A program made the translations under genes and the position numbers. Shown one piece after another: positions 8,308-15,749 of a DNA stretch of 17,783 nucleotides. The notes under the pieces were generated by a model. That model was given only the letters and a program-made list of their open reading frames with translations, was not told where the DNA came from and did no database searches. This DNA comes from Acidimicrobiaceae bacterium (GTDB lineage: Bacteria; Actinomycetota; Acidimicrobiia; Acidimicrobiales; UBA8592), in NCBI GenBank assembly GCA_002722525.1, contig PBMJ01000016.1:20269-38051 (forward strand), in the 5' to 3' direction. Position 1 is the first letter of the stretch. Each line of letters opens with the position of its first letter.

Positions 8308-9606
8308 ATGGAAGAAAAAATAGCTGAAAAAAGTGATACAAATGAAACAGCGGGCCGTCTTAGGATCGCCATGCTCGCCTATCGCGGAAAGCCTCATGTC
8401 GGTGGACAAGGGGTGTACGTAAGGGAAATGAGCAAGGCACTTGTCGAACTAGGGCATACGGTGGAAGTTTTTGGAGGGCCGCCATATCCCGACCTGGATC
8501 CTAAAGTTCCACTTCATGAGTTTCCGAGCTTAGAAATCTATAACGATTTCTTCCCTGGAAGAATGCCGGGTCTTTGGGAAATAAAAGATATGCCAGACTT
8601 CGTAGAGCTATGTTCATATCTCACTGGAAACTTTTCTGAGCCTCTTTCTTTCTCACTTCGCGCGTATAGGGCATTAAAAGACCGAGAAGGAGAATTCGAT
8701 CTAGTAATCGATAATGGCTCACTAGCATATGGGAATCTACTGATACAAAGAAAGCTTAATCTTCCTATTCTTGGAGTGATTCACCACCCGATTACGGTCG
8801 ATCGGAAACTAGAGTTAGACAATGCAAGGACTTTCGTCGAAAGATTTGGAAAACGGCGATGGTACGCCTTTACAAGAATGCAAACACGAGTATGCAAGCG
8901 GATCAAGCGAATCGTTACTGTCTCTGAGTCTTCTCGTGAGGACATCAGTAAGGATCACAAAATTAGCATTGACCGTATTCATGTTGTTCCTATAGGAATC
9001 GATACTGACTTCTTTGCTCCTCAACAGCAGATTAAAAGGATCCCTGGAAGAATTGTCTCAACTGCTAGCGCTGACGTTCCGCTAAAGGGCCAAAGATACC
9101 TTCTTGAAGCTTTAGCAGAGGTTCGAAAAAAGTATCCTCATGTCCACCTAGAGCTTGTAGGTAAACAACGGGAAGGAAGCACTACTGCTGAGACGCTGGC
9201 TCAATTAGGGCTTAGCGACATCGTAAACTTCAATCAGGGAATAAGCTATCGGGAGCTGGTTGATCTTCTTGCATCAGCATCAGTAGCTGTCGTCCCATCT
9301 TTATATGAGGGTTTCTCTATTCCTGCGATTGAAGCGTTATCTTGCGGTGCTCCATTAATAGCTACTACAGGAGGTGCCCTTCCTGAAGTCGCTGGGCCGC
9401 ACTTGGAAACTTCACTAGCTGTTCCACCTGGAGATAGTAGTGCGCTAGCAAAACAAATAGAATACGCTTTTGAACATCCGGAAGTCTGTCAAAAGGTAGG
9501 AGAAGCGGGCCGTCAGAGAGTGATAGAAAAATGGAGCTGGCGAGAATCTGCTATTACTACATCTGATCATTGCCGTGAGCTTCTAGCAATGGACAAAGCA
9601 CAATAG
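8308..9606 (+). CDS. Family 4 glycosyltransferase (GT-B fold)
   Basis: This is a retaining GT-B enzyme that would transfer a sugar from a nucleotide donor. The glycine-rich acceptor loop PHVGGQGVYVREM is at about 29-41, and VPIGIDTDFFAP marks the domain linker. The donor site shows the E-x7-E motif (Glu334 to Glu342 in EGFSIPAIE) followed by GAPLIATTGGALPEVAG. The ATG at 8308 gives 432 residues and has TAAGG six bases upstream; in-frame TTG 8236 and ATG 8284 would add up to 24 poorly conserved residues. The methyltransferase start follows 10 bases after the stop. Acceptor and sugar are unknown; I infer a lipid or envelope glycan from its association with methyltransferases and a toroid protein. 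Confidence 0.9.
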   Translation: MEEKIAEKSDTNETAGRLRIAMLAYRGKPHVGGQGVYVREMSKALVELGHTVEVFGGPPYPDLDPKVPLHEFPSLEIYNDFFPGRMPGLWEIKDMPDFVELCSYLTGNFSEPLSFSLRAYRALKDREGEFDLVIDNGSLAYGNLLIQRKLNLPILGVIHHPITVDRKLELDNARTFVERFGKRRWYAFTRMQTRVCKRIKRIVTVSESSREDISKDHKISIDRIHVVPIGIDTDFFAPQQQIKRIPGRIVSTASADVPLKGQRYLLEALAEVRKKYPHVHLELVGKQREGSTTAETLAQLGLSDIVNFNQGISYRELVDLLASASVAVVPSLYEGFSIPAIEALSCGAPLIATTGGALPEVAGPHLETSLAVPPGDSSALAKQIEYAFEHPEVCQKVGEAGRQRVIEKWSWRESAITTSDHCRELLAMDKAQ

Positions 9607-9615
9607 GATTCAAAC

Positions 9616-10341
9616 GTGTTAACCATCAATTTCGATCGACTTAAGCTTGAAGAGGGACACATGGTTCTTGATCTCGGATGCGGCTTTGGACGACATGCAT
9701 TTGAAGTACTTCGGCGAGGTGCAGAAGTCGTGGCCTGCGATATGGCATTGAATGAACTTCACGAAGTCCGAGCAACTTATGCTGCTATGGCTGAAGCTGG
9801 AGAAATTAAAGTAACCTCTGGTGCTTTTACATCTGCGGGAGATGCTACTCGTTTACCATTTCAAGACGAGACGTTCGATCGAATAATAGCGAGCGAAGTC
9901 CTAGAACATATCTATAACGATGAAGATGCGTTAAGTGAGCTATTTCGGGTACTTAAACCATATGGAATACTTGCGATTACAGTCCCCTCTTATTTTCCAG
10001 AGAAAATTTGTTGGGCGCTTTCTGATAAATATCATGCGCCCATAGAAGTCGGAGGCCATGTGCGAATCTATAGAAAAAATGAATTAGAAACAAAAATCTC
10101 TGCTGTAGGTTTGGCACCAATAGATTTTCATAGAGCTCATGCGTTACATTCACCGTACTGGTGGCTCAAATGTGCTGTAGGGCCTAAAAACGATCAAAAT
10201 CGGCTTGTGAAAGCATATTTACGATTCCTCACATGGGATATCGTGAAGCAGCCAAGGTCAACTTGGTTAGCGGAAAAAATACTGCAACCCGTGTTAGGTA
10301 AGAGCGCAATCATCTATGCTCAAAAGACTGCCATTGCTTAA
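9616..10341 (+). CDS. Class I SAM-dependent methyltransferase (Methyltransf_11-like)
   Basis: The 241-residue protein has motif I VLDLGCGFGRH at 17-27, an acidic residue after the second strand (VVACDMA), GDATRLPFQDETFDRIIASEVLEHI for motifs II-III, and LKPYGILAITVP for the post-motif strand. The second half, with HAPIEVGGHVRIY and HSPYWWLKC, probably forms the substrate cap. The GTG at 9616 is preceded by AGGA at a spacing of 7, 10 bases after the glycosyltransferase stop. It most likely methylates the product of the neighbouring glycosyltransferase or its carrier; that substrate is an inference from gene order. Confidence 0.88.
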   Translation: MLTINFDRLKLEEGHMVLDLGCGFGRHAFEVLRRGAEVVACDMALNELHEVRATYAAMAEAGEIKVTSGAFTSAGDATRLPFQDETFDRIIASEVLEHIYNDEDALSELFRVLKPYGILAITVPSYFPEKICWALSDKYHAPIEVGGHVRIYRKNELETKISAVGLAPIDFHRAHALHSPYWWLKCAVGPKNDQNRLVKAYLRFLTWDIVKQPRSTWLAEKILQPVLGKSAIIYAQKTAIA

Positions 10342-10355
10342 TATAGGAAAAGAAC

Positions 10356-11390
10356 TTGCCCCCAACCGACCCAGTTGAAATTATCGACTCTGCAAAAATA
10401 CGTGAAACAGGCGAATCTATTGCCGAATTACAGCTCCCATCGGGAATGATCCCTTGGTTTCCAAATGGACATGCCGACCCATGGAATCATATTGAAGCAG
10501 CAATGGCCCTAGATATAGCAGGACTGCACGATGAAGCCGTTTCGGCCTATCAATGGTTGGCAGATATTCAACTAGAGAACGGGTCCTGGCATAACTATTA
10601 CCTTGAAAATAAAATTGAGCAAGACAAGATCGATACAAACTGCGTTGCCTATATTGCATCTGGGGTTCTCCACCACTTCTTAATATCAAAAGACACCGGA
10701 TTTCTAGAAACTATGTGGAATGTCGTTGAACCTGCAATCGAATATGTGCTTGGCCAACAGACTTTAAGGGGAGAAATTATTTGGGCTTGCCATTCTGATG
10801 GGACTCCATGGTCATACGCACTCGTTACTGGATCATCAAGTATCTCTCACTCATTACGCTCTGCACTAGCAATAGCGAGACATCTTGGTCAAGATCGCCC
10901 ACACTGGAAAGAAAAGGGAAAGCGTCTGGTTCAAGTTCTTAAAAATAATCCTGAGGCTTTCGCCCCAAAGGAGCGATGGGCTATGGATTGGTATTACCCC
11001 GTTCTAACAGGTGTCTTACAAGGTACAACGGGCCTCGATCGACTTAATGCGAAAAGAGAAGAATTTGAAATCGCGCATAAGGGTATCCGATGTGTGTCAG
11101 ATAGACCATGGATAACTACAGCTGAAACTTGTGAGTGCGCTATGGCCTATCTTGCTGTTGGTGAGCGAGCACATGCTATGGAACTCTTTACAGGAATCCA
11201 GAACTACAGAGATAACAGAGGCAGATACCTTACGGGAGTTGTCTACCCCGAAAATGTTTCATTTCCTGAAAACGAATATTCGACGTATTCAGCTGCGGCT
11301 GTAATACTCACAGCTGACGCTATTCAAATAGAGACAGAAGCAGCAAACATGTTCGCCGATCATACTTTCCTGCCGACGCTAGACGAATAG
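10356..11390 (+). CDS. Alpha/alpha-toroid protein (prenyltransferase / squalene-cyclase-like repeat)
   Basis: The 344 residues are rich in paired helices and include QLENGSW, which fits the QxxxGxW (QW) motif of terpene-cyclase toroids; this is probably why homologues are called prenyltransferase-like. I do not see the DxDD motif of squalene-hopene cyclases or the DDxxD motif of prenyl transferases. The conserved-looking blocks MIPWFPNGHADPWNHIEAAM, KIDTNCVAYI, HSDGTPWSYALVTGSSSIS, MDWYYPVLTG and WITTAETCECAMAY also recall six-hairpin glycosidase barrels. A sugar-processing or sugar-binding role is therefore as likely as terpene chemistry. The TTG start (10356) is 14 bases after the methyltransferase stop with AGGA 7 bases upstream. 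No signal peptide is visible, so it acts in the cytosol. Confidence 0.8.
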   Translation: MPPTDPVEIIDSAKIRETGESIAELQLPSGMIPWFPNGHADPWNHIEAAMALDIAGLHDEAVSAYQWLADIQLENGSWHNYYLENKIEQDKIDTNCVAYIASGVLHHFLISKDTGFLETMWNVVEPAIEYVLGQQTLRGEIIWACHSDGTPWSYALVTGSSSISHSLRSALAIARHLGQDRPHWKEKGKRLVQVLKNNPEAFAPKERWAMDWYYPVLTGVLQGTTGLDRLNAKREEFEIAHKGIRCVSDRPWITTAETCECAMAYLAVGERAHAMELFTGIQNYRDNRGRYLTGVVYPENVSFPENEYSTYSAAAVILTADAIQIETEAANMFADHTFLPTLDE

Positions 11391-11412
11391 AAATTAGGGA
11401 TCAACTAATTTC
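11390..11412. terminator. Perfect 8-bp inverted repeat across two convergent stop codons
   Basis: GAAATTAG (11390-11397) and CTAATTTC (11405-11412) are exact complements around a 7-base loop. The repeat covers the last base of the toroid-protein TAG and the peroxiredoxin TGA (11401-11403), so it could end transcripts from both directions. It is A/T-rich with only two G/C pairs and lacks a long U-tract, so termination strength is doubtful. Confidence 0.4.
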
Positions 11413-11853
11413 GCTCTTTAGTATCTGGAGCGCTTCGTCGGCGTGTACGAACATATTCTTCTCATTCTTGACTACTCCAAGAAGCTTCCTATCTTGACCA
11501 ATCACATATGTTGCCCGCTGATTTGGTAGTGGGCCTCGACGCTTAGCGCCAAGCAAGGAAGCAATTTGCTTATCAGGATCTGAGAGGAGTTTAAACCCTA
11601 AATCATTCTGCCGATCAAATTCGTTTTGCCGATCCACCGGATCGGTGCTAATTCCCACTCGTTGTGCTCCGAATTGTGCAAACTCAGCAGCCAGGTCACG
11701 GAAATGACAGCTTTCCCTCGTTCAACCAGGTGTCATCGCTTTTGGATAAAAGTACAAAACCAATGGACCATTTTCAATCAATGACCCTAAGGTTACTTTC
11801 TCACCACTTTGATCAAGTGCTTCGAAATTGGGAACTATGTCACCTTGTTTCAT
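11401..11853 (-). CDS. BCP-type peroxiredoxin with in-frame TGA at the peroxidatic Cys; probable selenoprotein
   Basis: Read through one TGA, the minus strand gives 150 codons of an atypical 2-Cys peroxiredoxin (thioredoxin-dependent peroxide reductase, bcp/PrxQ family). Residues 1-43 (MKQGDIVPNFEALDQSGEKV, then LVLYFYPKAMTPG) and 45-150 (TRESCHFRD, LLSDPD, LLGAKRRGPLPNQRATYVI) match the family without a gap. The TGA, codon 44 at 11722-11724, falls exactly where the peroxidatic Cys of TPGCT belongs, and Cys49 is at the resolving position five residues on. The frame is otherwise clean and has not drifted, so selenocysteine insertion is the simplest reading. The true stop is also TGA, as in several neighbouring genes, so a local SECIS signal and selABCD elsewhere would be required. 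The ATG at 11853 has GAGGA three bases upstream. A nonsense mutation or sequencing error is the alternative. Confidence 0.8.
11689..11716 (-). promoter_or_regulatory. Candidate bacterial SECIS element after the in-frame TGA
   Basis: Two mutually exclusive hairpins can be drawn just after the TGA. The first pairs GGAAA (11716-11712) with TTTCC (11704-11700) around the loop GCTGTCA, which begins with G, but the loop starts only 10 bases after the TGA. The second pairs GTCA with TGAC and AGC with GCT, with a T bulge on the 5' side and a TTTCCG loop 17 bases after the TGA; the spacing and bulged U resemble the E. coli fdhF element, but the loop lacks an early G. Neither fits the classical consensus fully. 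Confidence 0.3.
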
Positions 11854-11912
11854 CTATCCTCATTCTTTTAGTTTCAAGTATTATGGACAAGACTACCACC
11901 GAAAAATCAAGC

Positions 11913-12536
11913 TCAAGAGGTTCGACGTAGGATACGTAAGGAACCTTGGACTCTCTCCTCGACCCAGTCACCACTCTGTATAGCTGGTAGATAAATACAC
12001 TCGTAGGGCGGCCTCCCACCATCTTTCGTGTCAGGGAAAACATCATGAATCGCAAGCACACCACCTAACTTCACCTTTGGAACCCACCAAGAGTAATCAT
12101 TTCTAGCCGGCTGTAATCCATGCCCTCCATCAATAAACAAAAATGCAAGAGATGTATTCCAGTGCTTCGCTACGCTAACGGAATCGCCCACGATCGCAAC
12201 TACTACGTGTTCTAAACCGGCATTATGTATGACCTTACGAAAAATCGGAAGTGTGTCTAATCTCCCCACTTCTACGTCAATTAAATCAGGTTCATGATGC
12301 TCCCAGCCAGCTTGATTCTCTTCTGAACCCCGATGATGATCTAATGCATAGAGGACACGCCCCTGCTCTTCGGCTGCGGTACCCAAATAAACAGCAGATT
12401 TCCCGCAGTAACTCCCAACTTCAAGAAGGGGCCCTTCAACACTTAGATCACAAGCTGCCTGATAAAGCACATCTCCCTCATCTGGCGGAAGGAAACCTCG
12501 AGCATTTTGCGCGTATTCACGTCTACTAGCTTCCAT
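11913..12536 (-). CDS. Class I SAM-dependent methyltransferase (Methyltransf_24-like)
   Basis: The 207-residue protein contains GPLLEVGSYCGKSAVYLG (SAM-binding motif I, about 34-51), YALDHHRGSEENQAGWEHHE, VAIVGDSVSVAKHW, LFIDGGHG and GGVLAIHDVFPD. The family methylates small molecules or glycans, and His/Asp residues in IDGGH often hold a metal. I recall close relatives beside the glycosyltransferase, methyltransferase and toroid genes in other actinobacteria, so it is probably part of that pathway although it is on the opposite strand here. The start has no clear SD; there is no in-frame ATG, GTG or TTG just upstream. It lies 34 bases after the GtrA-like gene and 59 before the peroxiredoxin. 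Confidence 0.87.
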   Translation of the reverse strand: MEASRREYAQNARGFLPPDEGDVLYQAACDLSVEGPLLEVGSYCGKSAVYLGTAAEEQGRVLYALDHHRGSEENQAGWEHHEPDLIDVEVGRLDTLPIFRKVIHNAGLEHVVVAIVGDSVSVAKHWNTSLAFLFIDGGHGLQPARNDYSWWVPKVKLGGVLAIHDVFPDTKDGGRPPYECIYLPAIQSGDWVEERVQGSLRILRRTS

Positions 12537-12570
12537 ATGAGCAAGATTACTGGAGAATACCGTGATTCTT

Positions 12571-13002
12571 TCAACTCTTATTGGTTAAGTTTCCTTTTCT
12601 ATAATTTGTATTGAAAAGATATCGATCCAAAATAATAAACTTGAATACCCACAGGACTCCATAGGCTGCAAGATTCGCAACGTTTACTACGATCCACGAG
12701 TCCCATATTCTGTCGGCGAGAAAAACAAATAAAGTAGAGAGTCCCAGTCCTGAAAACGCAATTATCCAATATGGAGCTATCTCCTTCGTTATATCATGAG
12801 GTCCAGATTTTTCCCATACCCAATAACGGTTAAGTATGTAATTGGGAATTGTTGAGAGAGCAACGCAGAGTAAATTACTGAAAGCAGCGTTAAAGCCTGC
12901 AACTTTGAAAAAGAGATAGAGTATCGATTGTCCGATCACAAGACTGAGTGCAGAGACCAGAACGTACCGGTATATTTTTCTATGATTTGTTAAGTCCAAC
13001 AT
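12571..13002 (-). CDS. GtrA-like four-helix membrane protein
   Basis: The 143 residues form four hydrophobic helices: about 13-32, 38-58 (including the family-like ALSTIPNYILNRYWVW), 78-98 and 104-125. Short polar ends precede and follow them, and the last helix continues into KFIILDRYLF. This is the GtrA/DPMS pattern, a family involved in moving undecaprenyl-linked sugars across the membrane or anchoring glycan assembly. It is probably co-transcribed with the downstream methyltransferase. No strong SD is present; GAGG lies 14 bases before the ATG. Which sugar-lipid it handles is unknown. Confidence 0.85.
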   Translation of the reverse strand: MLDLTNHRKIYRYVLVSALSLVIGQSILYLFFKVAGFNAAFSNLLCVALSTIPNYILNRYWVWEKSGPHDITKEIAPYWIIAFSGLGLSTLFVFLADRIWDSWIVVNVANLAAYGVLWVFKFIILDRYLFNTNYRKGNLTNKS

Positions 13003-13105
13003 GACGTAGAGACGCGCCTCACTAAAGCTATCGTTTTTTACTTTACTGTCTGGGAAACTTCGGATCTATTTCAGTGACTTCTTCAGATCAAATCGAAAAA
13101 TAACA

Positions 13106-13116
13106 TAAACTATAAT
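13106..13116 (+). promoter_or_regulatory. Candidate -10 element just before the peptidase gene
   Basis: TAAACT (13106-13111) and an overlapping perfect TATAAT (13111-13116) lie directly before the ATG at 13118, and no SD is present. With TAAACT as the -10, the transcript would begin about at the A of the ATG, giving a leaderless mRNA. TATAAT is too close to allow a start at that ATG. No convincing -35 is seen. Confidence 0.3.
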
Positions 13117-13117
13117 C

Positions 13118-15178
13118 ATGAATTCCCGCAAGAGAAATACCTTATTCGCATCTCCACGTTTAGTTTTCATCGTGACAAGTATCTTCATTTTAAGCGCCCT
13201 GTCTGGATGCGGCGGATCATCAAACAATGCTGATCAACCAAATGACAGAATTAATGACGCTGAGGGAACAGCTGCTGAGGTAATCGAATCGTCAGAAAAT
13301 AATGAGGAATCTGGCCAACCCACCATTCAAGAGAACCAAGAACATCTTAAAGAGGTTGAGGCTGAAAAATGGACCGTCCTTGTATACCTCATGGGAGATA
13401 CTGATCTAGAGGAATTTGCTCTTACAGATATTGTTGAAATGTCGAAAGTCCCAACGAGTGAAAATGTAGATATTGTGGTGCTCTTTGACAGGTCAGATAT
13501 TTATTCCGAAGAATCTGTATTGAATTTAGAGAATTTTTCAGATACGAAGCTGCTCCAAGTAAAAAATGGTTCTCTTCATTTGCTTGAAGATCAACTCGGG
13601 GAGCGCAACTTAGGAGATGCGGATGCTCTAGCTGAATTTATCGAATACGGATTCTCCAGATTTCCTGCTGAAAGAACAGCTCTAATACTTTGGGATCATG
13701 GTGCTGGGTGGCCTGGAATGGGACCTGATGAAGGGAACGAATTTGACATCCTTGATCTGCAGGAGATCTCCAATGGAATCGAAAAGGGCCTTGAAAATGC
13801 TGGGATTGATAAACTTGACCTGATCGGATTTGATGCCTGCCTGATGGGAACTTTTGAAGTTGCCATAGCAATGGCAGAACATGCTGACGTGATGGTTGCC
13901 TCACAAGAACTTGAACCAGGGCATGGTTGGGATTGGCAAGCGCTCGAAATCCTCGCCTCAGACTCTTCAATAGATGCCCAATCACTTGGTTTAGCAATAG
14001 CAAATTATTACGAACAGCATGCGATCGATAATGGAACAGAGACGGAAATCACTCTTTCTGTTCTTGACTTGACTCTAGTAAGCGCGGTTGATGAAGCCCT
14101 GAGAGCACTCGAAATACGGCTTGTTGCTGAAAGCAATTATCTTTCGGCAAAGCTTGGTTCAGCGCAGAATTTATCTCTAAGACTAGGAAAAAATCCAGAC
14201 CCCTCTATAGATGCTCAAATGATAGACCTTGGGAATCTAGCTACACAGCTTGGAAAGGTTGAACCAGAATTACTTGACTTAACAACCAATCTGGTAAATG
14301 CCATAGATGAAGTGGTAATTGGACAAGTAAACGGCCCTGCAACAAAATCCTCTTCAGGACTAGCCATATATTTTCCAGAATTAAGGACATACAGTCAAGA
14401 GGGATACTTTTATCTCGAGGGAATTGAGAGTTGGCAAAATATCCTCATAAGTTATTTTCAAGCTCAAGAAAGTATCCCTGAAGAAGAACAAGCAAGATTC
14501 GTAACAGACCAATATTCGGCGACATACACTCTTGATGCAGTAGACGGTCTGTTTATCTCTGCTCAATTTGACCTGGCTGCGCAAGATAATCTTACTGAAG
14601 CCGTTATATACTATGGCATCCCTGAAGAAGATGGATCTATTCTCTTCCTTGGAGAGGAACCGGCATATTTCGCAAACGACGGAAGCGGGTTGGTTGAAGG
14701 CTTCTACGACCTAACTGTTTTAACCATGTCGGATGGAGTTGATACCGTCTATGCATACACGCAGCTATATAACGACGAGGAATCTCAGCTAGCGTTTCTC
14801 GACATACCTCTGACCTATGTACCTCCAGGAGCACTGGACCCTGAGAGTGAATTCAACGATGTTGTTCTCTCAATCACGATAGATACAGAAACCGGAGAAA
14901 TACTCAACGAGATCTACTACTCAACTGACCAAACAGGCCAGTGGGGTGAACTAGTAACTGATTCAGAAGGACTGATCTATCCAAATTTCTTATTCCAAAA
15001 CACCGACTTCTCATTTGATTGGATTGAAATTAATGAAGTTGGGCTTTGGGCAGACATTCCAAGTCTCACATATTCATTCGAACCCTTAGAACCGGGATCA
15101 GAATTTGTCGCTGAGCTTTGGGTTTTTGATTATGGTGGAAATAGCGACTACGAATACGTAGAGGACATCATTCCCTAA
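13118..15178 (+). CDS. Secreted lipoprotein with clostripain-type (family C11) cysteine peptidase domain
   Basis: The N-terminus has basic residues, a hydrophobic core and a lipobox LSGC with the lipidated Cys at position 31. An acidic, Asn/Glu-rich linker runs to about residue 85. The C11 domain begins at KWTVLVYLMGDTDLEEFA and carries the catalytic His194 (ILWDHGAGW) and Cys241 (IGFDACLMGTFEVA), followed by ASQELEPGHGWDW. C11 enzymes usually cleave after Arg or Lys and often self-activate. Both catalytic residues are present, so it should be active. A C-terminal region of about 220 residues with little similarity to known domains looks beta-rich and is acidic; it may bind substrate or the cell surface. 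The gene stands alone between divergent gtrA-like and convergent GNAT genes, and it is a plausible substrate for the lnt homologue. Confidence 0.88.
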   Translation: MNSRKRNTLFASPRLVFIVTSIFILSALSGCGGSSNNADQPNDRINDAEGTAAEVIESSENNEESGQPTIQENQEHLKEVEAEKWTVLVYLMGDTDLEEFALTDIVEMSKVPTSENVDIVVLFDRSDIYSEESVLNLENFSDTKLLQVKNGSLHLLEDQLGERNLGDADALAEFIEYGFSRFPAERTALILWDHGAGWPGMGPDEGNEFDILDLQEISNGIEKGLENAGIDKLDLIGFDACLMGTFEVAIAMAEHADVMVASQELEPGHGWDWQALEILASDSSIDAQSLGLAIANYYEQHAIDNGTETEITLSVLDLTLVSAVDEALRALEIRLVAESNYLSAKLGSAQNLSLRLGKNPDPSIDAQMIDLGNLATQLGKVEPELLDLTTNLVNAIDEVVIGQVNGPATKSSSGLAIYFPELRTYSQEGYFYLEGIESWQNILISYFQAQESIPEEEQARFVTDQYSATYTLDAVDGLFISAQFDLAAQDNLTEAVIYYGIPEEDGSILFLGEEPAYFANDGSGLVEGFYDLTVLTMSDGVDTVYAYTQLYNDEESQLAFLDIPLTYVPPGALDPESEFNDVVLSITIDTETGEILNEIYYSTDQTGQWGELVTDSEGLIYPNFLFQNTDFSFDWIEINEVGLWADIPSLTYSFEPLEPGSEFVAELWVFDYGGNSDYEYVEDIIP

Positions 15179-15209
15179 GCCCCTATTCTCCTAGAAGCGT
15201 CAAGCTAAG

Positions 15210-15644
15210 CTAGACGATCGAATACCGATATACGTTAGTTTCACGGGCAACAAAACCGAGTCGTTGGTATAGGCGATTTGCTGATTCTCGTGAAGGGCGT
15301 GATGTTAAGTCAATAGTTTTGGCACCCGCTTGCTCGGCGAGCTGAATGGCATATTCATTTAAAGCCTGCCCGATACCCATACCTCTAGCTTCAGTATCTA
15401 CGACAACGTCCTCTATCCAGGCGCGTACACCTGTTGGAATTCGAAAAACCACCAAAGTCATTGAGCCAAGAATCGTGCCGCTTTCATCTTCAGCTACCAG
15501 CACTGTCGCAGAGTCAGAGTTAATAATCGCTGTAAGCTCATCTTTAGTAGGTGCAGGGCTTGAAGAGGAAAGCTGGGGCGTTAACTTTTGGTACGCCTCA
15601 ACTAAATCAGCATCTACACTCTCGGCTACACGAATTGTGACCAT
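15210..15644 (-). CDS. GNAT-family N-acetyltransferase
   Basis: The 144-residue protein fits a single GNAT domain. The acetyl-CoA pyrophosphate-binding loop is VVDTEARGMGIGQAL (81-95) with the R-x-x-G-x-G/A core at RGMGIG, and a closing ANRLYQRLGFVARETNVY stretch shows the usual final strand and helix. It transfers acetyl from acetyl-CoA to an unknown amine. The ATG at 15644 has no SD; TACCAT ending five bases upstream could be a -10 for a leaderless transcript. The stop converges on the peptidase gene, 31 bases away. Confidence 0.88.
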   Translation of the reverse strand: MVTIRVAESVDADLVEAYQKLTPQLSSSSPAPTKDELTAIINSDSATVLVAEDESGTILGSMTLVVFRIPTGVRAWIEDVVVDTEARGMGIGQALNEYAIQLAEQAGAKTIDLTSRPSRESANRLYQRLGFVARETNVYRYSIV

Positions 15645-15734
15645 GCTTTATGGTATCCGAGTGAGACTGGGAAGGGCTACAACAGATTCCGAAGCACTAG
15701 TAATCTCTACGAATAGAATTCAGGTCTGGGTAGA

Positions 15735-15740
15735 TATAGT
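15735..15740 (+). promoter_or_regulatory. Candidate -10 element for the PAC2-family gene
   Basis: TATAGT ends nine bases before the ATG at 15750. There is no SD in that interval, so a leaderless or near-leaderless transcript would fit. A clear -35 hexamer is not visible about 17 bases upstream. Confidence 0.3.
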
Positions 15741-15749
15741 CTCGAAACA

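Noticed and set aside
11401..11658. Stand-alone 85-residue protein starting MGISTDPV
   Set aside because: It is only the second half of the peroxiredoxin. Homologous sequence continues upstream in the same frame through the TGA to an ATG with an SD at 11853, and the proposed start is an internal GTG without support.
11664..11930. Plus-strand open frame opposite the peroxiredoxin
   Set aside because: Its translation has no recognisable family features, and the opposite strand codes for a clear peroxiredoxin.
15198..15216. Hairpin CGTC/GACG between the peptidase and GNAT genes as a terminator
   Set aside because: The stem is only 4 + 2 pairs with an A-A mismatch and no U-tract follows on either strand.
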